This document shows positions 1 through 9,479 of a stretch of 64,000 nt of DNA, in pieces. The position numbers were made by a program, and so were the translations under genes. Source of the stretch: Posidonia oceanica (lineage: Eukaryota > Streptophyta > Magnoliopsida > Alismatales > Posidoniaceae); assembly GCA_037176725.1 (NCBI GenBank), contig JAZBRS010000035.1, positions 44,650,001 through 44,714,000 of the forward strand. The letters are read 5' to 3'. Each line of letters starts with the position of its first letter. The first letter of the stretch is position 1. The notes beneath the pieces are model-generated. The model was given only the letters and a program-made list of their open reading frames with translations. It was not told where the DNA came from and made no database searches.

Positions 1-2985
1 AACTTTGAGAAGGAGCGGATTGAAGCAGTCTCTCCCGTGTCTTCGCAATCCATCCCGTTTGACCCCGAGACTTCTGAAGCCCTATATCGCGTTAACCGGT
101 GCGAGCCAGTTAACTTCGTTCCTGATCTTGAACGTGTCAACTCCTTGACCGTTCACAGCAACCCCTTTCGAATGATCGAGAATGTATGTCACAGGTGGGG
201 TTACATAAAGGGTACGCCGCTCGGGCGTCACGGCCAAGGGATCGTGGAGCCGATCGTAGCAGTGGAGCGAAGGAAGTCTGAAGGTCTCGGCTACGAACCA
301 AAGCTCAACGAGGATCACTGCCTCCAACTCAGAGATCGTGCGCCAGCCGTTCCCAGAGACCTCACTAACTTTACCAGTGCAGGAATTCTGGGAACAACCG
401 ACCACCAAGCTACAGCGCCGGCAGAGGATTGGGTGTGTATTGAGGACTACTACTCGGATGAGGAGCAGTCTGATGCAATAGAGGCAGTCCCAATCAGCTC
501 AGCAGAAACAGTGGTCAGAGCAGAGGCCCCACAGTCAGTTTATTTGGCTCCCCCTCTGGCAGAAACAGCAGGCAGCTCAGCAGGCCCTGTGGCAGATTCA
601 AGTTCTCATCCTTCAGCAGCCACAACAACTTCTCAAGATCAGTCAGCAGCAGTGCAGGAGTCAGAGACACTCCTCTTGGCAGAACCAAATATGCTACCAG
701 CGGTCACAGCAACATCAGTGCCACTGCCCCCATCTCTGGAGGGGCAGTCTATCAACTCAGTCAGCAGCGTGGCCCAGCCCGCTCCCTCAGCATCATCTTC
801 AGGAATGCAGCTGGCGCAGTCCGCTCCGCATTCTCCTGACGACCTGCAGCAGCTCTCATGGCAAGACCCTATGGCGTCAGAGGCTGCGCTCCCTCAGTTA
901 CGGCCCGATACAAAAGGCCAACTGAGCACTACACTCTCCGGGCCCTTGAGCCCTCCAAAGAGCACCCCTGCTTATTCTCCAGCAGTGACCCTGGAAGCTC
1001 ATTCATCAGTAGCACCGCTGGCCTGTCTATTTGGGCCTTCTACATCTGAACTGCCATCAGCGGACGCACCCGTGAACCAGATCATGCAGACTCCAAGGGC
1101 GGCAATCCGTCTTGCAGCCGGGCCAGTGCCGCAGGCCCCCGGCGCCTACTACGTCGACTCCTCCTCAGACGAAGAAGAAGGAGCGGCGATAGAAGCCCAG
1201 GTCGATTCTTGGATGTCCGACTTAGAGTTGCTTTATCAAGAACAACTCCAGTCAATAGCAGAAGACCTGGCAGATCATCAAGCTGCAGAAAGGAAAGGAA
1301 AAGCCGTAATTACGGATCCTCCTCTGCAAGAGGACCATGCTTCTATCATGGTCCTAGAAGACTCAGCAGCGCCGGACTCCCCTAGACCAGATGAGCTCAT
1401 CACTCTTCAACCTGAAGGCGGGTCTAGGTGGTTTGTGCAACCCATGCCTCACCTGAGCAATGCATCGAGCGGCAGTAACCAGATCAGCCGCCAGTCCGGC
1501 ATATCCTCCACAAGCACACTAGAAGACGCAGAGGGAGGAGCATCAGCAGTAGATGCAGCAGCAGCAGAGCAGAATGCCTCAGCAGCCTCAGCAGCACAGT
1601 CAGCAGAGCAGTCACCAGTATCAACAGTAGAGTCAGTTGAGCCCTCAGCAGAATCAGCAGAGCACTCAGCAGAATCAGTCAGGTCAGAGCAAACAGCAGA
1701 AGGAGTTGCTGGGACGGAGGTCGCGCACCGAGGCTACAAGAATACTCGAGTAAGCGTGACCATCCTGAAGCGTCACCAGGGCCAAGCAGCGGAACACATG
1801 CACTCTTTCGACATCACAAGTCCTTCTTTTGAGAAAGAGATCCTCTCAGAACTTGTTGCTTATGGAGAAGAGGATGATACGGGCATGGACGAGACTGACG
1901 AACCTTTGCCCGAGTTCCGGCCCTATGACGACGACCCAGAAGGCCCCAACCTCCATGTTGAAGAAGAAACGGAGGTTGTTAACATTGGCACAGCTGAGGA
2001 AGTCAGAGAAGTTTGCATCAGTGCCCAGCTGTCTGCCCAGGCTCGAGCAGAGTTCACCGCATTCCTGAAAGAATATGCGGATGTCTTCGCCTGGAGTTAC
2101 GAGGATATGGTCGGCCTTGGCATAGAGATAGTGGTGCACAATCTGCCCTTAAAACCGGATGCCAAGCCAGTAAAGCAGAAACTAAGAAGATGGCGACCAC
2201 AGTGGCTGCTCATGATCAAAGAAGAGATAATGAAGCAGCTTGGAGTCAACTTTCTGAAGGTCGTTCTTTACCCTGAATGGCTGGCAAACATTGTACCTGT
2301 GCCCAAGAAAGATGGCCGAATCCGGATCTGTATCGACTATAGGGACCTGAACAAGGCGAGTCCCAAGGACGACTTTCCACTGCCTCACATTGATGTCCTA
2401 GTCGACAATACAGCGGGCCACAAAATGCTCTCCTTCATGGACGGCTTCTCTGGATACAATCAGATCAAAATGGCGGAAGAGGACATGGAAAAGACTTCAT
2501 TCATTACCCCTTGGGGAGTCTTCTGCTACCAAGTCATGCCGTTCGGCCTGAAGAATGCTGGTGCAACCTATCAGAGGGCCATGACTGCGCTATTCCACGA
2601 CCTCATGCACCAAGAAGTGGAGGTCTATGTAGACGACATGATTGCCAAAACCAAAGAGCCCGAGGATCATCTTGCCTGTCTCAGAAAGCTCTTTGACCGT
2701 CTACGGAAGTACAAGCTGCGCCTGAATCCCAAGAAGTGCGTATTCGGGGTGTCTTCTGGCAAATTGCTCGGCTACATTGTTAGCCAAAGGGGGATTGAGG
2801 TGGACCCGTTGAAAGCACAAGCCATCGTGGACATGCCACCCCCTAGGACTGAAAAAGAAGTCAGAAGTCTGCTTGGGCGTTTACAATATATAAGTCGCTT
2901 CATTGCACAGCTTATGCCCATCTGTGAACCCATATTCAAGCTCTTGAGGAAGAATGCGCAGATTCACTGGAACGAGGAGTGTTAG
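1..2985 (+). CDS. Tat-type polyprotein, N-terminal part with reverse transcriptase (5'-partial; ends at nonsense codon)
   Basis: Frame 1 is open from base 1, so the protein starts before the window. Residues up to about 580 form a Ser/Ala/Gln/Pro/Glu-rich low-complexity linker, probably non-catalytic. An acidic stretch (about 1840-1990) precedes the reverse transcriptase: the finger motif VPVPKKDGRIRICIDYRDLN at about 2293-2352, then the catalytic YVDDM at 2626-2640, then the thumb. The frame stops at TAG (2983-2985), in the connection to RNase H. The next codon onward continues the protein in the same frame to 5253, and sister element 3 has CAG (Gln) at this place, so this is one nonsense mutation and not a natural end. 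Readthrough is possible but unsupported. The linker resembles that of element 3 fragment 54775-55308. Confidence 0.93.
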   Translation, partial: NFEKERIEAVSPVSSQSIPFDPETSEALYRVNRCEPVNFVPDLERVNSLTVHSNPFRMIENVCHRWGYIKGTPLGRHGQGIVEPIVAVERRKSEGLGYEPKLNEDHCLQLRDRAPAVPRDLTNFTSAGILGTTDHQATAPAEDWVCIEDYYSDEEQSDAIEAVPISSAETVVRAEAPQSVYLAPPLAETAGSSAGPVADSSSHPSAATTTSQDQSAAVQESETLLLAEPNMLPAVTATSVPLPPSLEGQSINSVSSVAQPAPSASSSGMQLAQSAPHSPDDLQQLSWQDPMASEAALPQLRPDTKGQLSTTLSGPLSPPKSTPAYSPAVTLEAHSSVAPLACLFGPSTSELPSADAPVNQIMQTPRAAIRLAAGPVPQAPGAYYVDSSSDEEEGAAIEAQVDSWMSDLELLYQEQLQSIAEDLADHQAAERKGKAVITDPPLQEDHASIMVLEDSAAPDSPRPDELITLQPEGGSRWFVQPMPHLSNASSGSNQISRQSGISSTSTLEDAEGGASAVDAAAAEQNASAASAAQSAEQSPVSTVESVEPSAESAEHSAESVRSEQTAEGVAGTEVAHRGYKNTRVSVTILKRHQGQAAEHMHSFDITSPSFEKEILSELVAYGEEDDTGMDETDEPLPEFRPYDDDPEGPNLHVEEETEVVNIGTAEEVREVCISAQLSAQARAEFTAFLKEYADVFAWSYEDMVGLGIEIVVHNLPLKPDAKPVKQKLRRWRPQWLLMIKEEIMKQLGVNFLKVVLYPEWLANIVPVPKKDGRIRICIDYRDLNKASPKDDFPLPHIDVLVDNTAGHKMLSFMDGFSGYNQIKMAEEDMEKTSFITPWGVFCYQVMPFGLKNAGATYQRAMTALFHDLMHQEVEVYVDDMIAKTKEPEDHLACLRKLFDRLRKYKLRLNPKKCVFGVSSGKLLGYIVSQRGIEVDPLKAQAIVDMPPPRTEKEVRSLLGRLQYISRFIAQLMPICEPIFKLLRKNAQIHWNEEC

Positions 2986-5253
2986 GCTGCATTTGCCAAG
3001 ATCAAGCAGCTATTGATCAAGCCTCCTGTCCTGGTCCCGCCTACGCCAGGGAGACCCTTGCTTCTCTACCTTTCTACCACGCAGCATTCCATGGGCGCCG
3101 TCTTGGGCCAACATGACGAATCTGGTAGAAAGGAGCGCGCCATTTACTACCTGAGCAAGAAATTTAATGAATGCGAAGCCAAGTACACAACACTAGAGAA
3201 GACTTGCTTGTCCCTTGTCTGGGCCGCACAGAAGCTGAGGCACTACCTGATGGCATACCCAGTGCAGCTCTTATGCCGGCATGATCCTATCAAGTTCCTC
3301 TTTCAGAAGCCGGCCATGGTGGGCAGATGTGCTAAGTGGCAGGTGTTATTGTCCCAGTACGACATCACCTTCGTCACACAGAAATCCATGAAGGGTCAAG
3401 CAATGGCAGACCATCTTGCTGACCTCCCTCTGCCCGAATACCAACCCCTCCAGACGCAGTTCCCTGATGAAGACATTCTCTTTGCAATGGAGGACTCTGA
3501 GCAGAAAGACCCTGAAGAAGCAGAGGAATGGCAGCTCTACTTTGATGGTGCAGTCAACAAGAAGGGCCGAGGCGTAGGCGCAGTGCTGACCACGCCCCAA
3601 GGACAGATGACTCCTTTCGCGAGGAAGCTGACTTTCACCTGCACAAACAACGAAGCAGAGTACGAAGCGTGCATCCTGGGGTTGAAAGTCGCCCTCGAGC
3701 ATGAGGCGCAGAGGCTGCATGTGCACGGTGATGCCATGCTGGTGATTTCTCAAGTGAATGGCGATTGGAAGACAAAAGATCCCAAGCTTGTGCCGTATCA
3801 CGAAACCCTGCTGAGGCTGATGGAAGAATTCAAGAGCGTCCGCTTCACGTACCTGAACAGAGCAAAGAACGCGTACGCAGACGCACTAGCAACTCTGGCA
3901 TCCTGGCTCACCATTTCAGAAGACAGCACTGTGGATGTATCAGTCACTCGCATTGAACAGCCTGCATACTGCATGAGCATAGAGGAAGCGGATCCCGCAG
4001 AGGGGCAGCCCTGGTATCAAGACATAAAATCCTTCCTGGAGTCTGGTAGCTTTCCTCCTGATACCACGGCAACAGACAAGAGGACTTTGGCGCGTCTGGC
4101 ATCAAAATATGTGTTAGGGGCCGGGCAGCTGTACAGAAGGTCATACAATCAGATGCTACTACGCTGCCTAAACAAATCGGAGGCTGACACGCTGATGCTT
4201 CAAGTGCATGCGGGGACCTGTGGCCCGCACATGAACGGCGTCCTCCTGGTCAAGAAGATCATGCTGCAAGGTTATTTCTGGCAGACCATGGAAGCCGACT
4301 GCTGCCGGTTCGTGCGTAGATGCCACAACTGTCAAATCCATGGAAACTTCATCAAGGCCCCTCCACATCAGCTGCACAACATGTCTTCGCCATGGCCTTT
4401 CTCCACCTGGGGGATCGATGTCATCGGCGCCATCGACCCAGCTGCATCAAATGGTCATCGTTACATCCTGGTAGCGATCGATTACTTTACCAAGTGGGTG
4501 GAAGCAGCTTCTTACAAGACAGTCACCGCTGCGGCAACAGAAAAATTTATCAGAAACAATATTGTTGCCCGATATGGGGTCCCGCACTCTGTCATCTCTG
4601 ATAACGGCTCAAACTTTATTGCCAAAAGGATCGAAGAATACCTGCAAAGTCTCAAGATCAAACACCATCGATCCTCGCCCTATCGGCCTCAGATGAACGG
4701 AGCAGTGGAGTCTGCAAACAAGAACATTGTCAAGATTCTGAAGAAAATGGCAGAAATCCACAAAGATTGGCACGATAAGCTCCTGTACGCGCTCTGGGCG
4801 TACAGGACATCAATCCGGACCTCTACAGGAGCCACCCCGTACTCTCTGGTGTACGGCATGGAAGCGGTGTTACCTGTTGAAGTGGAAATCCCCTCTCTGC
4901 GGATCCTGCGGGAAGCTGAGTTGGAAGAAGCAGAATGGGTCGAAGACCGCTGCGTCCAACTGAACTTGATTGATGAGCGCAGATTGCAAGCCATGCACAA
5001 CGCTCATTGCTATCAAAAGCGGATGGCCAGAGCATTCTTGAAGAAGGTCCAGCCCAGAAGTTTCCAGCCAGGGGACCTTGTCTTGCGCGCCATTCATTTG
5101 CCTGACGGTCGAGGGAAATTCCGACCCAATTGGCGTGGCCCCTTTGTGGTCAAGCAGATCTTCTCGGGAGGCGCTGTAACTCTTGAAGATATGGACCAGA
5201 TTGAGCAGTCTGAGCCCGTCAACCTCTGCTATCTCAAGAAGTACTATCAGTAG
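2986..5253 (+). CDS. Tat-type polyprotein, C-terminal part: RNase H, archaeal-type RNase H, integrase (same frame after the stop)
   Basis: This continues the polyprotein in the same frame after the TAG. The first domain is the Ty3-type RNase H (about 3060-3400); its usual catalytic DAS motif reads LSTTQHS, so the first Asp is missing. A second, archaeal/plant-type RNase H follows with D-E-D-D at codons 3544 (YFDGA), 3658 (NNEAEYEA), 3730 (VHGDAML) and 3880 (AYADAL). The integrase has a zinc-binding HHCC region (4207-4332, ending CHNC) and a DDE triad: Asp at 4417 (GIDVIG), Asp at 4600 (ISDNG), Glu at 4708 (AVESAN), 35 residues between the last two. A GPY-like C-terminus (NWRGPFVV) ends at TAG 5251-5253. 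There is no chromodomain. The only lesion seen is the upstream stop, so this copy looks fairly young. Confidence 0.93.
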   Translation, partial: AAFAKIKQLLIKPPVLVPPTPGRPLLLYLSTTQHSMGAVLGQHDESGRKERAIYYLSKKFNECEAKYTTLEKTCLSLVWAAQKLRHYLMAYPVQLLCRHDPIKFLFQKPAMVGRCAKWQVLLSQYDITFVTQKSMKGQAMADHLADLPLPEYQPLQTQFPDEDILFAMEDSEQKDPEEAEEWQLYFDGAVNKKGRGVGAVLTTPQGQMTPFARKLTFTCTNNEAEYEACILGLKVALEHEAQRLHVHGDAMLVISQVNGDWKTKDPKLVPYHETLLRLMEEFKSVRFTYLNRAKNAYADALATLASWLTISEDSTVDVSVTRIEQPAYCMSIEEADPAEGQPWYQDIKSFLESGSFPPDTTATDKRTLARLASKYVLGAGQLYRRSYNQMLLRCLNKSEADTLMLQVHAGTCGPHMNGVLLVKKIMLQGYFWQTMEADCCRFVRRCHNCQIHGNFIKAPPHQLHNMSSPWPFSTWGIDVIGAIDPAASNGHRYILVAIDYFTKWVEAASYKTVTAAATEKFIRNNIVARYGVPHSVISDNGSNFIAKRIEEYLQSLKIKHHRSSPYRPQMNGAVESANKNIVKILKKMAEIHKDWHDKLLYALWAYRTSIRTSTGATPYSLVYGMEAVLPVEVEIPSLRILREAELEEAEWVEDRCVQLNLIDERRLQAMHNAHCYQKRMARAFLKKVQPRSFQPGDLVLRAIHLPDGRGKFRPNWRGPFVVKQIFSGGAVTLEDMDQIEQSEPVNLCYLKKYYQ

Positions 5254-6728
5254 CCGAAAGCGGCCCCGTTGCAGATGCCCCTCTCCCGCTTGCATTTACA
5301 TTCTCGCCTTCTTACTTCATCTCCTTTCAAATCATCATCATCATCCTTTCAGCCCTTGCACCCTTTCTTTTCGAATCATCGTCATCCTCTCAAACACCAC
5401 ATCTCTAGCCCGGTGATGACAACCGGAAGTGCTTGCCTGCTCTGGAAAGAGTCCCCCTGCCTCACCTGGCACTACTTAGATGTCTTAGCAAGTGAGGGAG
5501 CCACCACCAATAAGGACAGGCGAACTGCCCAATCTCGCAAGGACATACACCTCTGAGGGAGAAAAAATGTTAGGTTAGAAGCTTGAAAAAAAAAAAGTGA
5601 GAATAGACATCTAGGTTTGGGCACATCCAAGGAACAGAAGACGAAGACAGAAGCCGGCCCTAGAGATAGGGGTGTGCAGTCTAACCCTGCTCCTTCTACC
5701 CATCACACGACAGACCCAAAACCTGAATCCATTACATTTCAAGCACCCTTCTTTTGCCACCAGAATGGGGATAGCAAAAGCCTGAAAAAAAAAAGAGGAA
5801 AAAGATCAAAGAAGAAAAGAAAAAGAGGAAAAAAGAGATACAACAAAAACAAAAACAAAAAAAGGAGAAAAGCAAGCAAAACAAAAAAGAAAGAAAAAAA
5901 AAAGGGCAAAGGTAGCCCAAAAAAACACAGGCACCGTTATCCCCCATACTTTACTAGAGATCCCCAGCATGTCAAGCCTGAAAAAGGGGTCTACCACATC
6001 CTCCCAAGAGCAAACACATACCTTCTCCTAACTAGGGGCAGAGAAAGACTGCATACCTATGAGGGAGAAACCTTTCAAAAAAAAAAGAGAGCTGAAAGAA
6101 TAGGTGTAGGTCCTGAGAGTGCAGCCAGTAGCCTGTCCTCACCGCATCACCATGTATAATGCCAACAACCTCTTCCGGAGCGCCACCAATAAGCCGAGAG
6201 TCTGAGTAGGGCCCAGTGGGTCAAGGACCACTCCCTTCCTCTGTAGCAGGCACCAAAGCACTCCGTACGCTGAGGGCATTCAAGCATCCACCCAAGCATA
6301 TCCATCCATTCAAGCATACCCATCCATCTAAGCATACTATTCATCCTCATAAGCATATCACCTGCATCTTGCATTCATGCATCTTCTTCCTCTCCCCTTC
6401 CGCCAATCTCTCCGCTCTGCAACGCGCTTTGGCCCTGAGACAGTACTCTTCCCCAGCAGAGGCGCATCGACGACACTCAAGCTGCGCCGGTCCAGATCCC
6501 CTGCCGGCCCTCGCCTCCGCATTCGCCGAACTGCTGCCAATTCCCTTTGGTTATTTGTGCTCAATTGCTATGTTCTGTTATCAACTGCTGAATGCATACT
6601 GGAACTACATTTTCAGTCTCAGCTTTTGCTTATTGTCAAAGATTATATACCTGCGAGATCTAACTGTTTATTGATAGCAGGTATCTCAAGCATTGCAGTA
6701 GTCAGCCTGTCTTCTGCAATCAAGCATA
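5254..6728 (+). other. Non-coding spacer between pol and the accessory ORF of element 1
   Basis: There is no convincing gene. The stretch starts with T/C-rich sequence, then 5785-5915 is strongly A-rich and yields lysine-rich frames by composition alone. At 6280-6365 short CATCCAxxCAAGCAT-type units repeat. It probably serves as untranslated region upstream of the 6729 ORF; no splice or promoter signal could be assigned. Confidence 0.6.
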
Positions 6729-7931
6729 ATGGGTTTTCCTACTCTGCTGACTCCCACACAATGCTCAGAAACCCTGCGAGAGTGGATCAGCAGGCTCACT
6801 CAGAAAGACTGTGAAAAGTTACGCCTGTGGGGCATACCAACCAAGATGCTAAAGGCTGCTGATGTGGAGGTCAGCCGCCACCTTCTGTGTGCCGCCGCAA
6901 GATTCTGGAAGCCGGCGCATCATGTCTTCCATTTCAACAAGACTGAGCTGACACCTACACTGGAAGAGGTGCGTCGGATCTGCGGCTTTTCAAAGATCTT
7001 GGGGCCGCCTGTTTTCATGAGGCGCGACGGATATCTCCGGGTCCTGAGCCAACTGACTGGGCTCTCCACTCAAGACTGCCAACAAAAGCTAATCTACACC
7101 AGTGGACCAGAGCCTATGCTTCGCCTTGCACACTTTGATGATATCTTAAACAAGCGTGCTGACCTCGGAGATGAGCTGTGGCTCCGAGGATTCGTCATCC
7201 GCTTTCTGGGCGAGCTAATCTTTACTCATGGCCGACTGACAGTGGCCATCGAGGTCGCAGAAATTGCACTAGCTGTGGTGACCCAGCACATAGATCTGGC
7301 ACCAGTTGTCTTGGCAGAGACATATCGCGGGCTGGACCGCATTTCTCATCGCTGCCGCCACTTCCATGGTTGCGGGGCACTCATACAAGTCTGGCTGACC
7401 GCGCACTTAGAGATGGACATCCTGCGCCCTCAAGTGCATGCTTTCGAAGCCTACTGCAGCAGAGCCCGTACCAGAGCAGACAAAAGCGTCAAAGACGAAT
7501 ACAAGAAGCTGTCAGCACTGACTGACGACGCTGTGATCTGGCGCATCGTTCCCTCTGCAGCAGAGCCATTCACAATCTTCTTCAGCGCGCGTGACACGTG
7601 GCTGATCATTCTTCCAGGCTTCACAGCGGGCGTAGAGTACCATCCAATCAGGGTCATGCGCCAGTTCGGCTTCCAGCAGGGCGCCTTCATTGACAGTACA
7701 GCGCTCGAGCTTCTACAGACTTATCCTCTCAGCACCACTGCCCCGACCAAGAAGCTTGCTAGTCTGATGCAGCACGGGGTCCAATCTACAGACATTGCAG
7801 CTGTGAGAGGTACAGGATGCACTCCTGATTATGAAGTTGAAGTCCGACAGCTCTGGCCTATCACTGAAGTCCCGCCAGGCGGCCCCTTGTTCCCCGACTC
7901 CAGGCAGCCGAAGAAGGCCCGGGTTGACTAG
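6729..7931 (+). CDS. Accessory ORF with plant-mobile-domain-like (PMD/DUF7745-type) fold, 400 aa
   Basis: An intact ATG-to-TAG frame of 400 codons lies in the same strand as pol, 1.5 kb downstream of it. The pattern resembles the plant mobile domain / DUF7745 family: an N-terminal helical part with ARFWKPAHHVFHFNKTELTP then TLEEVRRICGF (the usual 'E/TPTLEE' step), a middle ILNKRADLGDELWLRGF, the conserved GCGALIQVWLTAHL helix, and a late block (about residues 285-325) with WLIILPGF, YHPIRVMRQFGFQQ. The C-terminal tail is basic (QPKKARVD). PMD proteins (MAIN/MAIL1 relatives) occur both as plant genes and inside transposons; their biochemical role in transposons is unknown. An intact frame beside a pol with one stop argues for recent activity. 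The family call comes from motif memory, not a search. Confidence 0.72.
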   Translation: MGFPTLLTPTQCSETLREWISRLTQKDCEKLRLWGIPTKMLKAADVEVSRHLLCAAARFWKPAHHVFHFNKTELTPTLEEVRRICGFSKILGPPVFMRRDGYLRVLSQLTGLSTQDCQQKLIYTSGPEPMLRLAHFDDILNKRADLGDELWLRGFVIRFLGELIFTHGRLTVAIEVAEIALAVVTQHIDLAPVVLAETYRGLDRISHRCRHFHGCGALIQVWLTAHLEMDILRPQVHAFEAYCSRARTRADKSVKDEYKKLSALTDDAVIWRIVPSAAEPFTIFFSARDTWLIILPGFTAGVEYHPIRVMRQFGFQQGAFIDSTALELLQTYPLSTTAPTKKLASLMQHGVQSTDIAAVRGTGCTPDYEVEVRQLWPITEVPPGGPLFPDSRQPKKARVD

Positions 7932-8930
7932 GCCCTTGTGCGATCATCATGTGGTCTTCTTTCAAATTGTGCTGTACATTTCTGGCCTGCCGCAGGCATT
8001 GTACTTATCAAGCTATATCAATGAAAACTGTTTCTGCTTTCTGCTTGCACATCAAGACTCTTTGCTGCATTGCGCATCATCATCATCTTTATCTTGGGCC
8101 CTCTAATCAGACTTGCAGACCTCCCCAGCGCGGCGAAGTCCTCAGCACCCAATCCGGAGCCCAGAGCATCTGCAGGACCGCGACACCAAGCTCCGCCGTC
8201 CGGCATCCCCAACTGGTCATCCCCGGCTGGACCACTGTCCTCTGCGGGCTGGCACCCCAAACTGCCCGGCGAAAGGTCCGTCAACCTGTCATCCTCCTCA
8301 GCTGTTCATTCCCAGCTGAGTCCCTTGCGGGCTGGCATCCCCAAACTGCTCGGCGATGGGTTCGTCAACCCATCATCCGTCCACTTGCTTATCTATCTTT
8401 GCATCCTGATGCCAGGGGCGCATCTGCCATGCCCTGGTATCATCCTGATACCAGGGGCATCTTTTGGTCGCCCGGTGGTATCATCCCCAGCTGATCATCC
8501 CCAGCTGAGTCCTCTTCTCGGCTGGTCATCCCCAGCTGAGTCCCCAGTTGGTCGCCCTAGCTGGATCCTTATCTCTGCGGGCTGGCACCCCAAACTGCTC
8601 GGCGAAAGGTCCGTCAACCTGACACTCTTCTCGGCTGGTCAGCCCAGTCGAGTCCCCAGTTGGTCGCCCCCAGCTGGATCATTATCTCTGCGGGCTGGCA
8701 CCCCAAACTGCTCGGCGAAAGGTCCGTCAACCTGACACTCTTCTCGGCTGGTCATCCCCAGCTGATCGCCCTCAGCTGAGTCCCTTGCGGGCTGGTACCC
8801 CAAACTACTCGTCTGACAAGCACGACACTCTTGTCATCACTCTCTCCTTTCGATGCCATGGACGCGCTGGCCAACCCTTGGTGTCATCCCGACACCAGGG
8901 GCATCTTTTAATCGCCCCATGGTATCATTC
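7932..8930 (+). repeat. Hairpin-rich 3' non-coding region of element 1, part 1
   Basis: A unit with GGCTGGCAccccaaacTGC and GGTCCGTCAACCTG recurs near 8240, 8325, 8578, 8690 and 8787, alternating with GGCTGGTCATCCCCAGCTGA. Perfect hairpins occur: 11-bp arms CCCTGGTATCA/TGATACCAGGG with loop tcc (8432-8456), and 7-bp arms TGGTGTC/GACACCA with loop atccc (8879-8897). No coding sequence is supported; open frames here come from the repeats. Confidence 0.7.
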
Positions 8931-8942
8931 TCTCCCCCTTTC

Positions 8943-8969
8943 CCCTATGACGTTCCTGGCGTCATAGGG
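8943..8969. repeat. Perfect 10-bp inverted repeat with 7-nt loop
   Basis: Arms CCCTATGACG (8943-8952) and CGTCATAGGG (8960-8969) flank loop ttcctgg. It belongs to the hairpin series of the element 1 3' region. Confidence 0.85.
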
Positions 8970-9011
8970 ATGGTTTCTTCTCATCATTCCCTTACCCCTT
9001 CTTTGCCGGCT

Positions 9012-9141
9012 GATAAGTCCAATATCTTATCATTCTCATCATTCCCTTACCCCTTCTTTGCCGGCCGATAAGTCCGATATCTTATCATTCTCATCATTCC
9101 CTTACCCCTTCTTTGCCGGTCGATAAGTCCGATGTCTTATC
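9012..9141 (+). repeat. Tandem GATAAG/CTTATC hairpin units (55 bp period)
   Basis: Three units each contain GATAAG, an 8-nt loop such as tccgatat, and CTTATC: 9012-9031, 9067-9086 and 9122-9141. They are joined by attctcatcattcccttac-type spacers and a TTTGCCGG lead. A fourth copy is at 9429-9448, after the neighbouring minisatellite. Confidence 0.88.
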
Positions 9142-9143
9142 AT

Positions 9144-9411
9144 TCTCATCATGATCTCATCCCCCTCTTTAGCCTAATTTCTCATCATGATCTCATCCCC
9201 CTCTTTAGCTTAGCTTCTCATCATGATCTCATCCCCCTCTTTAGTTTAACTTCTCATCATGATCTCATCCCCCTCTTTAGTTTAACTTCTCATCATGATC
9301 TCATCCCCCTCTTTAGCTTAGTTTCTCATCATGATCTCATCCCCCTCTTTAGCTTAATTTCTCATCATGATCTCATCCCCCTCTTTAGATCAACTTCTCA
9401 TCATTATCTCA
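9144..9411 (+). repeat. 36-bp minisatellite, about 7-8 copies
   Basis: The unit is TCTCATCATGATCTCATCCC followed by CCTCTTTAG and a variable 7-nt tail (CTTAATT and variants). Because 36 is a multiple of three, a frame repeating SHHDLIPLFSL runs through it; this is a by-product and not a gene. Confidence 0.9.
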
Positions 9412-9479
9412 TCCCCTCTTTGCCGGCCGATAAGTCCGATATCTTATCATTCTCATCATGATCTTGCCCCCTCTTATCA

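Noticed and set aside
5617..6159. Lysine-rich 180-codon frame
   Set aside because: Produced by an A-rich tract; not related to any known element protein.
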